NCBI GenBank assembly: GCA_016712525.1
Contig: JADJQX010000007.1
Coordinates: 1,488,001-1,552,000, forward strand
DNA: 64,000 nt
Reading direction: 5' to 3'
Source: Myxococcales bacterium
Lineage (GTDB): Bacteria; Myxococcota_A; Polyangia; Polyangiales; Polyangiaceae
The translations under genes and the position numbers were made by a program. This document shows, one piece after another, positions 7,876 through 16,994 of this stretch (within the stretch, counting starts at the first letter, position 1; each line of letters starts with the position of its first letter). The notes beneath the pieces are model-generated. The model saw only the letters and a list, made by a program, of their open reading frames with translations. It was not told where the DNA came from and did no database searches.

Positions 7876-10800
7876 ATGGATCGGTCCGAAATCGACGACC
7901 TCGTCGAGCGTCTCGTCGCGGATCCCCACGATGAAGAAGCGCTCGCTTACGCGCATCGTGAGGGTGAAGCAGACCCCAAGTCCTATGCCCAGCTCCTCGA
8001 GCGTGTGGGCTCGGATACACGTGATCCCGCCTACGCGAGCCATTGGCTGAGCGAAGCGGCCAACGTGTGGTCGACGACGCTGAACGACGTACACCGCGCC
8101 GCGCGCTTGCTCATGATGGCGGTCGACAAGGACCCCACGCAGCAAGTCGCGGCCGAACGCCTCGCCGCCCTCTACCGAGAGAAGGGTGACACGAAGGCGC
8201 TCGTGGCGTTGCTCGATCGCCGAGCCAAGGCGCTCGCTCCGCTCCTCGCGCAACAGCCCGAGCTCCGTGACGAGCTCGCCGGGATGCACGAAGAGATGGG
8301 CAGGCTCTGGGCCGAGGCGCCGCTCTCGCAGCCCAAAAAGGCCATCGACGCCTTCCGGCGCGCCATCGAGCTCGACCCGAGGAGCGCCTACGCGATCTAC
8401 AGCGCGCGCGAGCTCTTGAAGCAGCAGGGCCAGTACGCCGAGGCGATCCCGCTCTACCAAGCCGAGCTCGACATCGAGGAGGATCCGCAGCGACGCTCGG
8501 GCCTCTTCCGTGACGAGGCGGCGACGCGCAAGCTCGCGGGCGACCTCGCCGGCGCGAGCTCGGCCCTCGCCGGCGCGAGGGAGATCGATCCCGACGACCC
8601 GGCCCTCCAACACGAGCACGCCGCGTCGATCGTCGACCGGGTGGTCGCCGGCGAACAGGTTCCGGAAGAAGACCGGTCGTACGCCGTCGAGCTTCTCGTC
8701 GGGCTCGCCGAGACCTACCAGGGCGAGCACGGCATCGCCTACACGTCGATGGCGCTCGACGTCGACCCGGGCCACGACCGGGCGATGCAGCTCTTCGCCC
8801 ACTACTCGCAAGACGAAGCCGCGCGGCCCGAGCTGCTCCGCCGCTTCAAAGCCTACCTCGACGCGAACCCGAACGGCGCCATGGCTCCGGACGCCCGCGG
8901 CGCGGTCGCCGCCGACGCGAGAGAGGGCGGCATCCCCGAAAAGCCCGCCGAGAAGCCCGCCGAAAAGCCGAGCCCGGTCGTCCGGCCGAAGCTCGAGCTC
9001 GCGGCTCAGAGCGGCCCACTCGAGCCCGCCCCCCCCTCGTCGAAGCCTCCTGCTCCTGCGAAGGGCACGACGACGACCCGCACGGCCACGAAAGACAAGG
9101 CCGCCGAAGCCGCGAGCGACCTCGACAGCCTCCTGTCCGACGCCCCGAAGAAGGCGGGCCCGATCTCGGCCGAGAAGCTCCAAGGCGTGCTCGACGCCGC
9201 GCAGATGCTCGCGGGCAAAGGGAAGAAGCCCGAGGCACTTGCAAAGTACAAGGAAGTCCTCGAGCAAGACGCGGCGCACCCGGAGGCGCTCGCGTGGGTG
9301 GAGGACTACCTCCGATCGAAGCGCGACTACGCCCAGCTCCGCGACGTGCTCCTCTCGAGCGTGCGCGCGGCCGGCGTCGACCGCGACTCGAGGAAAGAGC
9401 GCCTCCGCGAGGTGGCGGGCCTGTGCGAGGGCAACCTCCGTGACGTCGACGGTGCGATCAGCGCGTGGCGTCAGCTGCTCGCGGTCGACCGCGCCGACGA
9501 GAGCGCACGCAACGCGTTGATGCGGCTCCTCGAGAAGTCGCAGCGGTGGGACGATCTCGCCAACTTGCTCGAGCAAGAGGCGAACATCGAGAGCGACGTC
9601 GAGACCAAGGTCTCCCTCGAGAAGAAGCTCGCGAAGCTCCAAGAGGACAAGCGCAAGGACCTCGTCGCCGCCGGCGAGGCCTGGGGCCGGATCGTCCAGC
9701 TCGTGCCGGACGACGAGTTCGCGATCCAGACCGCCGCCAAGCTCTTCGAGAAGGCCGAGCGCCTCGATTTGGCCGCTCGCACGCTCGCCGAGAGCACCCC
9801 GTACCTCGACGACCCGATCGCCAAGGGCAACCTCCTCCAGAGGCTCGCGGAGCTCCGCGAGCAGCTCGGCGAGACTGCCGCGGCCGGCGACTCGTTCGCC
9901 GAGGCCGCCGACTGCCTGCGAAACGGCAAGCTCTGGGAAGAGGCCGAGCGCCTCTACACGACGGTCGAGGCCTGGGAGAAGGCGGCGAACGCGGCCTACC
10001 AGCGTGGTCTCCTCACCGGAGACCTCAAGGTCCAGGCGCAATACCACGCGCGCGCCGCCGACTACCTCACCAAGGTCGGCGACGAGGACGGTGCGCTCGA
10101 GCGCCTCGAAGAGGCGAACAACCTCGACCCCCTCAACGACGACTACGCCGCGGCGATCGTCTCTCGGTACACCACGAGCGAGCAGATCGACCGGCTCGTC
10201 ACGTTCCTCTCGCGGCGCGGCGATCGCCTGAACGATCGCGTCAAGCGCGTGGCGCTCCGGCGCGAGGCCGCGAGCCTCGCGACGGCCAAGCTGAAGGACA
10301 AGGAGCTCGCACGCGAGCTGTGGCTCAAGCTCCTCGAGGACGGCGACGATCGCGAAGCGCTCGAGCGCCTCATCGACGACGCCATCGAACGGCAAGACCA
10401 CACCGAGGCCGCGACGCTGCTGAGGCGCCTCGGGGCGAACACAGTCGACAAGTCCGAGCGCGCGCGCGTCGCCCTCCGCGAGGCAGAGCTCCTCGCCGAA
10501 GGCGTGGGCGACGTCGACACGGCGGTCTCACGCTACGAGGTCATCCTCTCCGAGCTCGACCCGACCTGCCGCCCCGCGCTCCAAGCGATCGCCAACATCC
10601 AGGAGCAGCGAAACGACTACGGCTCCGCCGCGGACGCACTCGAACGGGAGCTGAAGCTCGTCGCGGACGTGGTCGAACGTGGTCAAATCGCTAGTCGTTT
10701 GGCGCGTTTGTACGAACAGCTGAACGATCCGCGGAGCGCGATCCGCGCGCTCGATCTGGTCCGCAAGGCCGACCTCGAGGACTTCGACGCGCTCACCCGT

Positions 10801-13413
10801 CTTTGCGAGCTCTGCGAGCAGACGGAGCAGTGGGGTCGTGTCGCGGAGCTCCTCGTCGAGCGCATCGAGATCGAGGCCGACGAGGCCGAGGTGAGCAAGC
10901 TCACCATGAAGCTCGCGCAGATCCTCGCCGACAAGCTCGACCGGGGCGACGAGGCGCTCGGCGCGCTCACGGACCTCGCCGATCAGGGCGATTTCGAGGT
11001 GCGTGTAGCCTACATCGAGCTCGGCGACCGTCTGGGCTGGAAGGGCATCGTCGCCACCAAGCTGAAGGAGTGGTGGTTCGACGCCCGTCATGGCGCCGAG
11101 CGCACGTCCGCGCTGCGTGGCGCGTTCGACCGCTTCGCCGAGGTCGGTCGCGACCAGGACGCGGTCTCCGTCGCGATCGAGCTCCTTCGCACGAAGGGCG
11201 CCGACCACGAGCTCGCGAAGAGGCTCGAGGACCTCGCGGTCAAGACCGGTGACCACGACGCGCTCGGCGTCGCCCACGACCTCCTCGCGCGAGAGGTCCA
11301 AGGGCCGGATCGCGCACACGAGCTCGTGCGCCAGGCCGAGGTCCGCGTGCTCGCGGGCATGGGCCGGAGCGACGCGATCTCGCACGGCGAGGCGGGCCTC
11401 ACGGGCATCGCTCCGTCGGACGTCGAGCCCCTGCTCGAGCGCCTCGCCGCGCTGGCCGCGAAGCCCGGTGACGTCGTCGATCTCTACGAGCGTCAGGTGT
11501 CGCGATCCAAGGCTCCGAACGACCGCGTTCGTGCGCTCGCGCGTGCCGCCCAGGTCGCCGCCGCTCGCGGGCAGGCCGATCGTGCGCGTGGCTTCCTGGA
11601 GCTCGCGCTCGCGGGGACGCCGACAGAGGAGACCCTCCAGCTCGTCGAGACCACGGCCCGGGACGGTGACCGCATGAGCGGCGGAGATCGCCTCCGGCGT
11701 GCACTCTGCCAGGCCATGGCGGCCGGAGGTCACGGCGCACGCGACGGCGGTCGCACGCGGGGGAGCCTCCTGCGACGGGCCGCCCACATCGCCCACAAGG
11801 ACCTGAACGACGTCGACCAGGCCTTCACGTGGCTCGCCGACAGCCTCGTCGCGCACGTGGAGCCGCTCACGCTCGACGCCCTCGAAGGCCTCGCGGTCGA
11901 GGTCGGAGATCCTCGCCGCGCCGAGAACGGCTTGTCCCACGCGCTCTCGGAGGTGTTCGACGGTCCGCTCGTTCGGCAGCTCCTCGCTCGCCGCGCGAAG
12001 ATCCGTCGAGAGCTGCTCGTCGAGCCGGCACAGGCCGCCGCAGACCTCAAGAAGCTCCACGACCTCTCCCCGAACGACCAAGCCGTGCTCGACGAGCTCG
12101 CTGCGCTCTTCATCGAGCTCGGTGACTTCCGTGGGCTCGTCCAGCTCTACGAGGACCAGATCCTTCGTGGCAAGGACATGAACGCCCGCGCCGAGCTCGC
12201 CCGCAAGGTCGCCCGGATGTGGGAGGAACAGCTGCAAGATGCACGCGAGGCCGCCGACGCATGGCGCCGCGTGCTGCGCATGAAAGCCGGAGACGAAGAG
12301 GCCACGGCAGGGCTCGAGCGCGCGAAGACGCAGAGCCTCAAGAAGGCCGACCCGACGAAGCTCCACGAGGCGTACGCGCCGCCGCGTCTGCCGGCACCCC
12401 CGCCGGCCCCCGAGGCGAAAAAAGCCGAGCCACGCGCCGCCCTGTCGGTGCCCGCGCGGGTCGAGCCGAAGCGAGCTCCCGAGCCCGTGAGGCCGCCCGA
12501 GCCGGTCAAGCCTTCGGCGCCCAAGAGCATCGAGCCGCCGAAGCCGCTCGTGCGGCCCGCGCCGCCGGCGATCGCCAAGGTCGAGCCCAAGCCCGAGCCC
12601 AAGCCCGAGCCCGTCAAGGTCGAGGAGCCGAGGGTCGAGGAACCTCCCCCCACGCCGCCTCCTCCGGTCACCGTCGCGTCTGCCGACGCCGACATCGACG
12701 CCTCGTTCGATCGGCTCGTGCCGAGCGATGCCCCCGAGTACGAGACCGCGGAGCGGCCGCTCCCGACCGAGATGCCCGGCGGGCTCGGCGCTCCCACCGT
12801 GGAGCCTCCTCCGCACGAGGCCGACGCGCACGACTCGACCGCGATCGCGTCGCCCCAGATGACGGCGCTCGCTCTCAAGGAAGCGAGCCGTCGGGCCGCA
12901 GGGTTGGTCGATCTGGCCCCGCCCCCGCGGAGCCCGATCGCGCTCGAGGACGACCCCGAGGCCGACCTCGCCCTGGACGCCCTCGTCGGCGCTGCCGGGC
13001 CCGCCCCGGAGCCCTTCGCGGCGCGCGGTCTCTCGGAGCCCGCTGACCTCGACGGGCCGTCGACGAAGCTCATCGGGGGCCTCGACGAGGTGACCCACGA
13101 TGGCGTCGGGGACGCGCTCTCCGTGCCCACTCCACCCGAGAGCAAACGCCGGAGCGGCCCCCCTGCGCTCCCGCCGAGCGTCCCACCGGCAAGGCCCTCC
13201 GCGCTGGACGACCTCGACGCCCTGATCGCCGACCGGGCTCCGAAGGTCGAGGAGCTCCTCGACGGCGACGTGATGGACCTCGACGAGGCCGACCTGGTCA
13301 CGTCGATCGGACGTTCGCCGATGGCCACCGATCCGAGCGAGGACGACGTCATCATCGCCGACGATTTCGACGACGTGGAGATGGTCGACGACGAGGACCG
13401 CCCGAGGCGCTGA
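7876..13413 (+). CDS. Giant TPR-repeat protein (1,845 aa)
   Basis: Nearly the whole protein is made of TPR/TPR-like helical pairs, from about residue 20 to 1490, interrupted near residues 355-420 by an Ala/Lys/Pro-rich linker. A long Pro/Glu/Lys-rich region follows (about 1500-1620), then an acidic tail rich in Asp. No signal peptide, membrane segment or catalytic motif is seen, so it is probably a cytoplasmic scaffold. Very long TPR proteins of this kind are common in myxobacterial genomes but their roles are mostly unknown. It has its own promoter and stands alone between a kinase gene and an exported lipoprotein gene. Association with kinase signalling is possible but unproven. Confidence 0.85.
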   Translation: MDRSEIDDLVERLVADPHDEEALAYAHREGEADPKSYAQLLERVGSDTRDPAYASHWLSEAANVWSTTLNDVHRAARLLMMAVDKDPTQQVAAERLAALYREKGDTKALVALLDRRAKALAPLLAQQPELRDELAGMHEEMGRLWAEAPLSQPKKAIDAFRRAIELDPRSAYAIYSARELLKQQGQYAEAIPLYQAELDIEEDPQRRSGLFRDEAATRKLAGDLAGASSALAGAREIDPDDPALQHEHAASIVDRVVAGEQVPEEDRSYAVELLVGLAETYQGEHGIAYTSMALDVDPGHDRAMQLFAHYSQDEAARPELLRRFKAYLDANPNGAMAPDARGAVAADAREGGIPEKPAEKPAEKPSPVVRPKLELAAQSGPLEPAPPSSKPPAPAKGTTTTRTATKDKAAEAASDLDSLLSDAPKKAGPISAEKLQGVLDAAQMLAGKGKKPEALAKYKEVLEQDAAHPEALAWVEDYLRSKRDYAQLRDVLLSSVRAAGVDRDSRKERLREVAGLCEGNLRDVDGAISAWRQLLAVDRADESARNALMRLLEKSQRWDDLANLLEQEANIESDVETKVSLEKKLAKLQEDKRKDLVAAGEAWGRIVQLVPDDEFAIQTAAKLFEKAERLDLAARTLAESTPYLDDPIAKGNLLQRLAELREQLGETAAAGDSFAEAADCLRNGKLWEEAERLYTTVEAWEKAANAAYQRGLLTGDLKVQAQYHARAADYLTKVGDEDGALERLEEANNLDPLNDDYAAAIVSRYTTSEQIDRLVTFLSRRGDRLNDRVKRVALRREAASLATAKLKDKELARELWLKLLEDGDDREALERLIDDAIERQDHTEAATLLRRLGANTVDKSERARVALREAELLAEGVGDVDTAVSRYEVILSELDPTCRPALQAIANIQEQRNDYGSAADALERELKLVADVVERGQIASRLARLYEQLNDPRSAIRALDLVRKADLEDFDALTRLCELCEQTEQWGRVAELLVERIEIEADEAEVSKLTMKLAQILADKLDRGDEALGALTDLADQGDFEVRVAYIELGDRLGWKGIVATKLKEWWFDARHGAERTSALRGAFDRFAEVGRDQDAVSVAIELLRTKGADHELAKRLEDLAVKTGDHDALGVAHDLLAREVQGPDRAHELVRQAEVRVLAGMGRSDAISHGEAGLTGIAPSDVEPLLERLAALAAKPGDVVDLYERQVSRSKAPNDRVRALARAAQVAAARGQADRARGFLELALAGTPTEETLQLVETTARDGDRMSGGDRLRRALCQAMAAGGHGARDGGRTRGSLLRRAAHIAHKDLNDVDQAFTWLADSLVAHVEPLTLDALEGLAVEVGDPRRAENGLSHALSEVFDGPLVRQLLARRAKIRRELLVEPAQAAADLKKLHDLSPNDQAVLDELAALFIELGDFRGLVQLYEDQILRGKDMNARAELARKVARMWEEQLQDAREAADAWRRVLRMKAGDEEATAGLERAKTQSLKKADPTKLHEAYAPPRLPAPPPAPEAKKAEPRAALSVPARVEPKRAPEPVRPPEPVKPSAPKSIEPPKPLVRPAPPAIAKVEPKPEPKPEPVKVEEPRVEEPPPTPPPPVTVASADADIDASFDRLVPSDAPEYETAERPLPTEMPGGLGAPTVEPPPHEADAHDSTAIASPQMTALALKEASRRAAGLVDLAPPPRSPIALEDDPEADLALDALVGAAGPAPEPFAARGLSEPADLDGPSTKLIGGLDEVTHDGVGDALSVPTPPESKRRSGPPALPPSVPPARPSALDDLDALIADRAPKVEELLDGDVMDLDEADLVTSIGRSPMATDPSEDDVIIADDFDDVEMVDDEDRPRR

Positions 13414-13434
13414 ACGCGAGCCCCGGGCCTCGGC

Positions 13435-13468
13435 GGGCGCCCCCGACCCCTCACGGTCGAAGGCGCCC
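13435..13468 (+). terminator. Weak hairpin after the giant TPR gene
   Basis: GGGCGCC (13435-13441) pairs with GGCGCCC (13462-13468) across a 20-base spacer, followed by GTCGTCGTTTG. There is no real T-run, so this is a tentative call. Confidence 0.35.
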
Positions 13469-13590
13469 GTCGTCGTTTGTCGCGAAAATGCCCAAGGGCC
13501 CGTGTGGGATGAGGCCGCAGATCGGCGTCCGCTATCGCACTGAAAAGCGGACCTTCCACGTTCCTGGGTGGAGGGTTCGTACGCGACGGG

Positions 13591-13596
13591 TACGCT
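13591..13596 (+). promoter_or_regulatory. Candidate -10 element of the CxxCH/PD40 lipoprotein gene
   Basis: TACGCT ends 7 bases before the ATG at 13604, in the leaderless spacing seen at several genes in this window. Confidence 0.3.
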
Positions 13597-13603
13597 CACT
13601 ATC

Positions 13604-15796
13604 ATGCGCGCTCATTTTGTCTTTGGTACGTCGCTCGCGCTCGCCGCGGTCGTCCCCTTCGTGGCCTGTGGGAGCACCGAGCCGGAGAGCACCTTCGACG
13701 CGGGGACGCCCCCCACCCCGCCCACCGGCCCCACCACCCCACCCCTCCCCGTGACCGATGGCGGGGGCTCGGAGGGAGGCGTCGCGGGCGGCGAGCTCGT
13801 GGTCTCGTCGCTTCGCATCGATCCACCGGACGCCGTGCGCCCCGTGGTCGCGGGTCAGAAGGTGACGCAGGCCTACCGGGTGCTCGGGAAGATCAAGGAC
13901 CGCGACGAGGAGCTCGACCTCACGTCGCGGTTCGTCTTCTACGTCCCCGACAACTACTTGGTCGGCGGTTTTCCGCTCGACGGGAGCGCCACGTTCACGA
14001 GCCGCCTGCCCACGGCGCCGACCGATCCTCCGCAGCGCGGCGGGAAGGTCACCGTGCGGGCCCAGGCGCGCAACACGGACGACAGCCTCGTCACGGTGAC
14101 GACGTCGCTCACGCTCAAGCTCACCGTCCCGCCGATCACGTCTCCCAACGCGACGCCGGCCCTGCCCGCGACCCCCGGAGCGCTCTTCGGCGGTGCGGTC
14201 GATGCCGCCCGCGCCCCCACGCTCGCCTATCCGAACAACGGCACCATGCTCCCACCGAACCTTCGTAGGCTCGAGGTGCACTGGCAGCCGGGATCCGCCA
14301 CGAACACCCTCTACGAGGTCTCTTTCAAGAGCCCGTCGGCCGAGATCACCTACTACTCGCGCTGCGGCGCGCTCGGAGCCACGTGGAAGCCGGACTCGTG
14401 CGCGTTCGAGCTCGACGAGACGGGCTACCGGTACCTGTCCGACTCGAATCGGGGTGAGACCGCGAAGCTCCGTATCCGCGCGACCGACGACACCGGCACG
14501 GGAGTCGGAGAATCGGCGACGTTCGACGTATCGTTCGCCGAAGCGAACGTCGAGGGCGGGCTCTACTACTGGAAGGTCATCCCACCGACGAACCCCGAGC
14601 TGTCGAACGGGAGCGGCGAGGTCTTGCGCTTCGACTTCGGCGGCACCGCGTCGGCCCCCGAGCCCTTCTTGGTGCCCGGGCAAAACGGGCTCGCGCAAGA
14701 CCAATGCGTCGGGTGCCACGCCCTCTCGCGGGACGGTAAGAAGCTCGTCGCCTCGGTCGGTGGCCGGTGGGACGGGCGCCAAGTGCTCATCAACGATCTC
14801 TCGCGCCCGGTGGGCTCTTCGGGTTGGCTCACCCAGGGAGGTGGCACGACGGGCGCACCCGCGCAAAATCGCATCCAGTTCGCGTCGTTCAACCCCGATG
14901 GCACCCGCATCGTGGCCGTCTACGGCGACCGAGGGAACGTCGGACGGGACGCCTTCCGACCCACCGAGGACGCGCTCCTCCCGGTCGGCTCGGTGGTTCC
15001 GACCGACCTCGGCTTTCGAAAGCTCTTCCTCATGGATGGCTCGACGGGCATTCGAAACGGGACGATCGACCTGCCCTACAAGCCCGATCACCCCGACTGG
15101 TCTCCCGACGGGAAGAGCATCGCGGTCACGCGCGTGAACGACGAGGCCACGACCTCGCAGGAGCCCGCGAACACCGGCATCGAGGTCATCAAGTCCGACG
15201 GGGCCGGCGGCTGGCTACCCTCCGAGACCGTGGTCGCGCCCGGCGGAGGCGCGAATCGGTTCGCGCCGAGCTTCGTCCCCGACTCGACCTTCTTGCTCTA
15301 CACCGAGGCGACGTGCCCCGGCGGAGACCTCCAGTCGATCGAGTGCGACGCGAACGCCGACCCGACGGCCAAGACCTGGGCGACGAAGCCCGATCGCAAC
15401 GCCACGCCGATCCTGCTCGCGAAGGCCGCGCAGGCGGGTGTGGCCGACAACGGCGCCACGTCCCTCGCCGACACCCTCCCGAAGACCTCCCCGTTCCAGA
15501 CGAAACAGGGCTCGGGCAAGCTCTTTTGGTACACGGTGGCCTCGCGCCGTGAGCCGGGGCTCAGAAAGCGCACGGGCGCAGGTCAGCAGCTCCTCTGGAT
15601 GTTCGCGATCGATCCCGCGAAGGTGCTCGCAGGGCAAGACGGAAGCTTCACCGGCTTCTACCTGCCCTTCCAAGATCTCCAGACCTCGAACCACATCGGC
15701 CAGTGGACGCAGAAGATCGTGTCGGACCAGCCGCCCCCGCCCCCGCCGTCTCCGCCCCCGCCCCCGCCCCCGCCGGTGCCTCCCGTTCCGAGGTGA
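13604..15796 (+). CDS. Exported lipoprotein with haem-like CxxCH motif and PD40/TolB-like propeller
   Basis: A 730-residue lipoprotein with the lipobox VACG near residue 22. Beta-rich regions fill the first half. A single CVGCH motif near residue 371 has the form of a c-type haem attachment site and is followed by ALSRDGKKL. After it come PD40/WD40-like blades with patterns such as FNPDGTRIVAVYG and PDWSPDGKSIAVTR, as in the TolB propeller. The C-terminus is a run of prolines. The protein would sit outside the cytoplasm. Whether haem is bound cannot be told; only one CxxCH is present. The start at 13604 begins the signal peptide and has a candidate -10 box just upstream. Function unknown. Confidence 0.8.
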   Translation: MRAHFVFGTSLALAAVVPFVACGSTEPESTFDAGTPPTPPTGPTTPPLPVTDGGGSEGGVAGGELVVSSLRIDPPDAVRPVVAGQKVTQAYRVLGKIKDRDEELDLTSRFVFYVPDNYLVGGFPLDGSATFTSRLPTAPTDPPQRGGKVTVRAQARNTDDSLVTVTTSLTLKLTVPPITSPNATPALPATPGALFGGAVDAARAPTLAYPNNGTMLPPNLRRLEVHWQPGSATNTLYEVSFKSPSAEITYYSRCGALGATWKPDSCAFELDETGYRYLSDSNRGETAKLRIRATDDTGTGVGESATFDVSFAEANVEGGLYYWKVIPPTNPELSNGSGEVLRFDFGGTASAPEPFLVPGQNGLAQDQCVGCHALSRDGKKLVASVGGRWDGRQVLINDLSRPVGSSGWLTQGGGTTGAPAQNRIQFASFNPDGTRIVAVYGDRGNVGRDAFRPTEDALLPVGSVVPTDLGFRKLFLMDGSTGIRNGTIDLPYKPDHPDWSPDGKSIAVTRVNDEATTSQEPANTGIEVIKSDGAGGWLPSETVVAPGGGANRFAPSFVPDSTFLLYTEATCPGGDLQSIECDANADPTAKTWATKPDRNATPILLAKAAQAGVADNGATSLADTLPKTSPFQTKQGSGKLFWYTVASRREPGLRKRTGAGQQLLWMFAIDPAKVLAGQDGSFTGFYLPFQDLQTSNHIGQWTQKIVSDQPPPPPPSPPPPPPPPVPPVPR

Positions 15797-15814
15797 GGTC
15801 GGCGCCACGAAGCT

Positions 15815-15845
15815 ACGGCCGGGGCTCGATTCGGGCCCCGGCCGT
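15815..15845 (+). terminator. Hairpin between convergent genes
   Basis: A perfect 11-bp GC-rich stem (15815-15825 with 15835-15845) and a 9-base loop, followed by CGGCCTTTC. It lies between the converging lipoprotein genes and has only a weak T-tail. Confidence 0.55.
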
Positions 15846-15901
15846 CGGCCTTTCACGAACACACCGCGCGGCTCGGGCCTCGGAGGCCGACGGCCCGACC
15901 T

Positions 15902-16927
15902 TCAGCGCCCGTTCCGCGCGTACCAGCTCTGCGCGACGCTCTGAACGATGGGGCCGCGGAACGCGGGGTTCGGGTGAGTGCGCAAAAACCCGATAGGATT
16001 CAATGGGTTACCTCCCGCCGCACGATCCATGCGGCCGAAGTAGTCGAACAGCATGACTCCGCCCTGTTCGCTCCACGAGAACTGCGGCCTGCGCGCGCGC
16101 CCCGCTTGGAGGGTGTTGACGGTGCCCTCCGTGTCGGATGCGACCTCGTTGGCCTGGTTGAGGCCGGGCAGGACGCGCGTGACGAGCCTCCCGAGCAGCG
16201 CGGGGCTCGGGCCCGTGCCCATGGGCTGACCGTTCGCGCACCCCGTGTGCCCGAGGTAGTGGTGCGCGAGCTCGTGGGCGAACGTGAACGAGAGAATGTC
16301 GCCGAAGATTTCGCGCGCCCGAGACCATCGTCGCGCGTCGCCCCCGTACTGCGCGGGGATGATGCCCGGCGGAAGGCCCGCACGCGCGCTCTCGCTCTTC
16401 ACGAGCTGAGGGATGACCTGCGCGCAGTACGTTTCGTACGTGCGTGTTCCGAAGAGCTCGTCGGTCGAGCGGGTCTGCGCGATCGCGTCGACCGCCTCCA
16501 TGATGCCCTCGGTGGCCGCCATGAAGGGCGCGCCTCGCTCGTCGCACCCCGCGAACGCGTTCACGTCGAACGAGGCGTCGAAGACGAGCGGAATGCCGCG
16601 CACCTTGGCCTGCCTGTCGGCGGGCAACGCCGCGATGAGCTCGGCGAGGATCGTCCGAAGCTCCGCCTGCATCGCCTGGGATCCGACGAGCGGCGGAAGA
16701 AGCGGGCGAGCCGTCGGCGCGGGCTGCGGCTGCTGCGGGTACGGCTGCGGCTGCTGCGGGTACGGCTGCGGCTGCTGCGGGTACGGCTGCGGCTGCTGCG
16801 GGTACGGCTGCGGCTGCTGCGGGTACGGCTGCGGCTGTGGCTGGGGCGTTCGCGCCGTCGACGAGCGCTGCAGGTCGCAGGCCGCGAGTGCCAGGGTCAT
16901 CGAGAGAAAGATCGCCGCTTTTCGCAT
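15902..16927 (-). CDS. M48-like zinc metalloprotease lipoprotein with Pro/Gln/Tyr repeat
   Basis: A 341-residue lipoprotein with lipobox LAAC (Cys17). Residues about 27-70 form a PYPQQPQ heptad repeat encoded by a 21-bp tandem repeat. The catalytic part carries HELAHH (H218, E219, H222) and downstream EVASD (E261), which fits the third zinc ligand of M48 peptidases. M48 members of this type act in the periplasm, for example in quality control of envelope proteins; here the enzyme would be tethered through a flexible Pro-rich stalk. The start at 16927 gives a clean signal peptide. The gene converges on the CxxCH lipoprotein gene. Confidence 0.8.
   Translation of the reverse strand: MRKAAIFLSMTLALAACDLQRSSTARTPQPQPQPYPQQPQPYPQQPQPYPQQPQPYPQQPQPYPQQPQPAPTARPLLPPLVGSQAMQAELRTILAELIAALPADRQAKVRGIPLVFDASFDVNAFAGCDERGAPFMAATEGIMEAVDAIAQTRSTDELFGTRTYETYCAQVIPQLVKSESARAGLPPGIIPAQYGGDARRWSRAREIFGDILSFTFAHELAHHYLGHTGCANGQPMGTGPSPALLGRLVTRVLPGLNQANEVASDTEGTVNTLQAGRARRPQFSWSEQGGVMLFDYFGRMDRAAGGNPLNPIGFLRTHPNPAFRGPIVQSVAQSWYARNGR
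16722..16826. repeat. 21-bp tandem repeat, five copies
   Basis: The unit GGCTGCGGCTGCTGCGGGTA plus C (21 bp) is repeated five times without change, then continues as a decayed partial copy to about 16844. It encodes the PYPQQPQ repeat of the M48-like lipoprotein. Exact copies suggest slippage or recent expansion. Confidence 0.95.
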
Positions 16928-16994
16928 AAGTACCCTCGGAGAACGGCGCGCCCTCGACCGAGCGACGCGACCGGTAAGCGACCCTACGGGCCGT

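Noticed and set aside
5875..10401. A 1,508-codon open frame on the minus strand opposite the kinase and giant TPR genes
   Set aside because: Composition is Arg/Leu/Glu/Val-rich without domain patterns. It is a mirror of the GC-rich codon bias of the real plus-strand genes.
10528..13605. A 1,025-codon open frame on the minus strand
   Set aside because: Same antisense shadow effect over the TPR gene; no start signal or recognisable protein.
16722..16844. Short repeats that could suggest a CRISPR array
   Set aside because: The copies are directly adjacent with no spacers, are in frame and encode a protein repeat.
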